Shown: one piece after another, positions 63,337 to 64,000 of the stretch | Position numbering within the stretch: the first letter of the stretch is position 1 | How the letters are laid out: each line of letters starts with the position of its first letter | Position numbers and translations under genes: made by a program | Notes under the pieces: model-generated | What the model was told of the DNA's origin: nothing | Seen by the model: the letters and a program-made list of their open reading frames with translations, nothing else | Database searches by the model: none | Origin: Nitrosomonas sp. sh817 | GTDB taxonomy: Bacteria; Pseudomonadota; Gammaproteobacteria; Burkholderiales; Nitrosomonadaceae | Reading direction: 5' to 3' | Length of the DNA stretch: 64,000 bases | Assembly (NCBI RefSeq): GCF_030908545.1 | Contig: NZ_CP133083.1 | Location: 1,967,691-2,031,690 of the forward strand

Positions 63337-64000
63337 TTATTGTTCGATTGGTTTTATGGTGGAAACGATTAATTTCGCGTCGAATTGTTCGATCAATTCT
63401 TGCACCACCGGATCTTGCTCGATCGCGGCGATGGCATCGGCTTGTTTTTGCTGTTCTTCGCGTTGCTGCAACGCGGCGGGGGTTAGCCCGGACAACGCGC
63501 CGACGGTGAAACTCAGTCTAACAGGTTTGCCAAAATAAGTATCCAATGCCGCCTGGATTTTATCCTGATACTTCTTATCCAACAGGTGCTTATGCACTTC
63601 CGGCACATACAGTTCAACACTGTCCGCCGACAACACCTTGGCTTCGCTATGCTGCGCCAGCATTTTCGCCATGCCGGTCAGTTTCAGTTGCTGGCTCAGT
63701 TGCGGCCAGCCGAGATTGGATGCATCGGCATTTCGGGTATTCTCAACCGGCGCCGCCGCTACCGGCGCGGGTTTAACCGGCGATGGGGGCTTTTGCGGCT
63801 GCGCGATTGTTGCTGCCGGTTGCTTAGCGGGTTGCGCTGGCCGGTCAGTTGTCATGTCATCTGGCATGAACGTCAGCATGCGCAGCAGCGTCATGGTGAA
63901 ACCGGCGTATTCGTCGGGCGCCAGGCTCAAATCGCTGCGGCCGTGCAACGCGATTTGGTAAAACAATTGAATGTCGTCCGGCGGCAGTAGCCGCGCCAGT
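63337..64000 (-). CDS. dnaX: DNA polymerase III subunit gamma/tau, C-terminal part
   Basis: The 3' part of dnaX; the gene continues beyond the window edge, so about 220 residues are seen. Readable from the edge: [40 protein letters not shown] (end of clamp-loader domain III), a Pro/Ala-rich linker ([20 protein letters not shown]) and a C-terminal domain ([40 protein letters not shown]) that in tau binds the polymerase. It loads the sliding clamp in replication. The linker is short compared with E. coli. Confidence 0.92.
   Translation of the reverse strand, partial: LARLLPPDDIQLFYQIALHGRSDLSLAPDEYAGFTMTLLRMLTFMPDDMTTDRPAQPAKQPAATIAQPQKPPSPVKPAPVAAAPVENTRNADASNLGWPQLSQQLKLTGMAKMLAQHSEAKVLSADSVELYVPEVHKHLLDKKYQDKIQAALDTYFGKPVRLSFTVGALSGLTPAALQQREEQQKQADAIAAIEQDPVVQELIEQFDAKLIVSTIKPIEQ

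Overview
The window comes from a betaproteobacterial ammonia oxidiser, most likely Nitrosomonas. The right half carries a complete hydroxylamine-oxidation operon on the minus strand: octaheme hydroxylamine oxidoreductase (hao), haoB, tetraheme cytochrome c554 (cycA) and a NapC-like tetraheme cytochrome cM552 (cycB). These sit among ordinary betaproteobacterial housekeeping genes: thrS-infC-rpmI-rplT-pheS-pheT-ihfA-merR, rpsT, rluB, ybaB and dnaX.

Left part (1-20.7 kb) is an accessory island. It begins with an ICE/phage-type recombination module on the minus strand (recombination-directionality-factor-like protein, YqaJ nuclease, DUF932, zinc-ribbon protein). A tight four-gene plus-strand defence operon follows: SNF2 helicase, AIPR protein, Mod-like DNA methyltransferase and Res-like helicase-nuclease. 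Then come a small protein behind a perfect palindrome, a collapsed type I restriction locus (hsdM fused to an hsdS tail) with intact TrlF-like PHP-ATPase and AlbA_2 genes, tyrosine-integrase remnants, and a HigB/HigA-like pair whose toxin gene has an in-frame stop.

Middle part (20.8-41.6 kb) is rich in mobile DNA. There are two promoterless gene cassettes with attC-like sites, one broken by an IS630. Two apparently identical inverted IS5-family copies each have their own 4-bp target duplication; one splits a DUF1614 gene whose frame can be rebuilt exactly. At least three IS110/IS1111-type insertions lie at the same position in the terminal repeat of a small MITE, with a conserved non-coding segment that may be a bridge RNA. 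Among these lie a Doc toxin-antitoxin pair, an exported papain/NlpC-like protein, hoxF-hoxU (NAD-linked hydrogenase diaphorase) without hydrogenase subunits, a 669-aa protein resembling a Bacillus Tgl transglutaminase behind a leader typical of contractile-injection-system cargo, a spermidine-synthase-like protein and a tiny lipoprotein.

Right part (41.6-64 kb) is conserved chromosome: tRNA-Pro, the thrS-to-merR translation/IHF operon, the hao operon, rpsT, rluB, a 1,830-aa RTX-type secreted protein with five long internal repeats, small membrane or hypothetical genes, and ybaB with the 3' part of dnaX running off the edge. The most interesting candidates are the four-gene defence operon, the transglutaminase-like putative effector, the IS110-into-MITE targeting with its conserved non-coding segment, and the attC cassettes.
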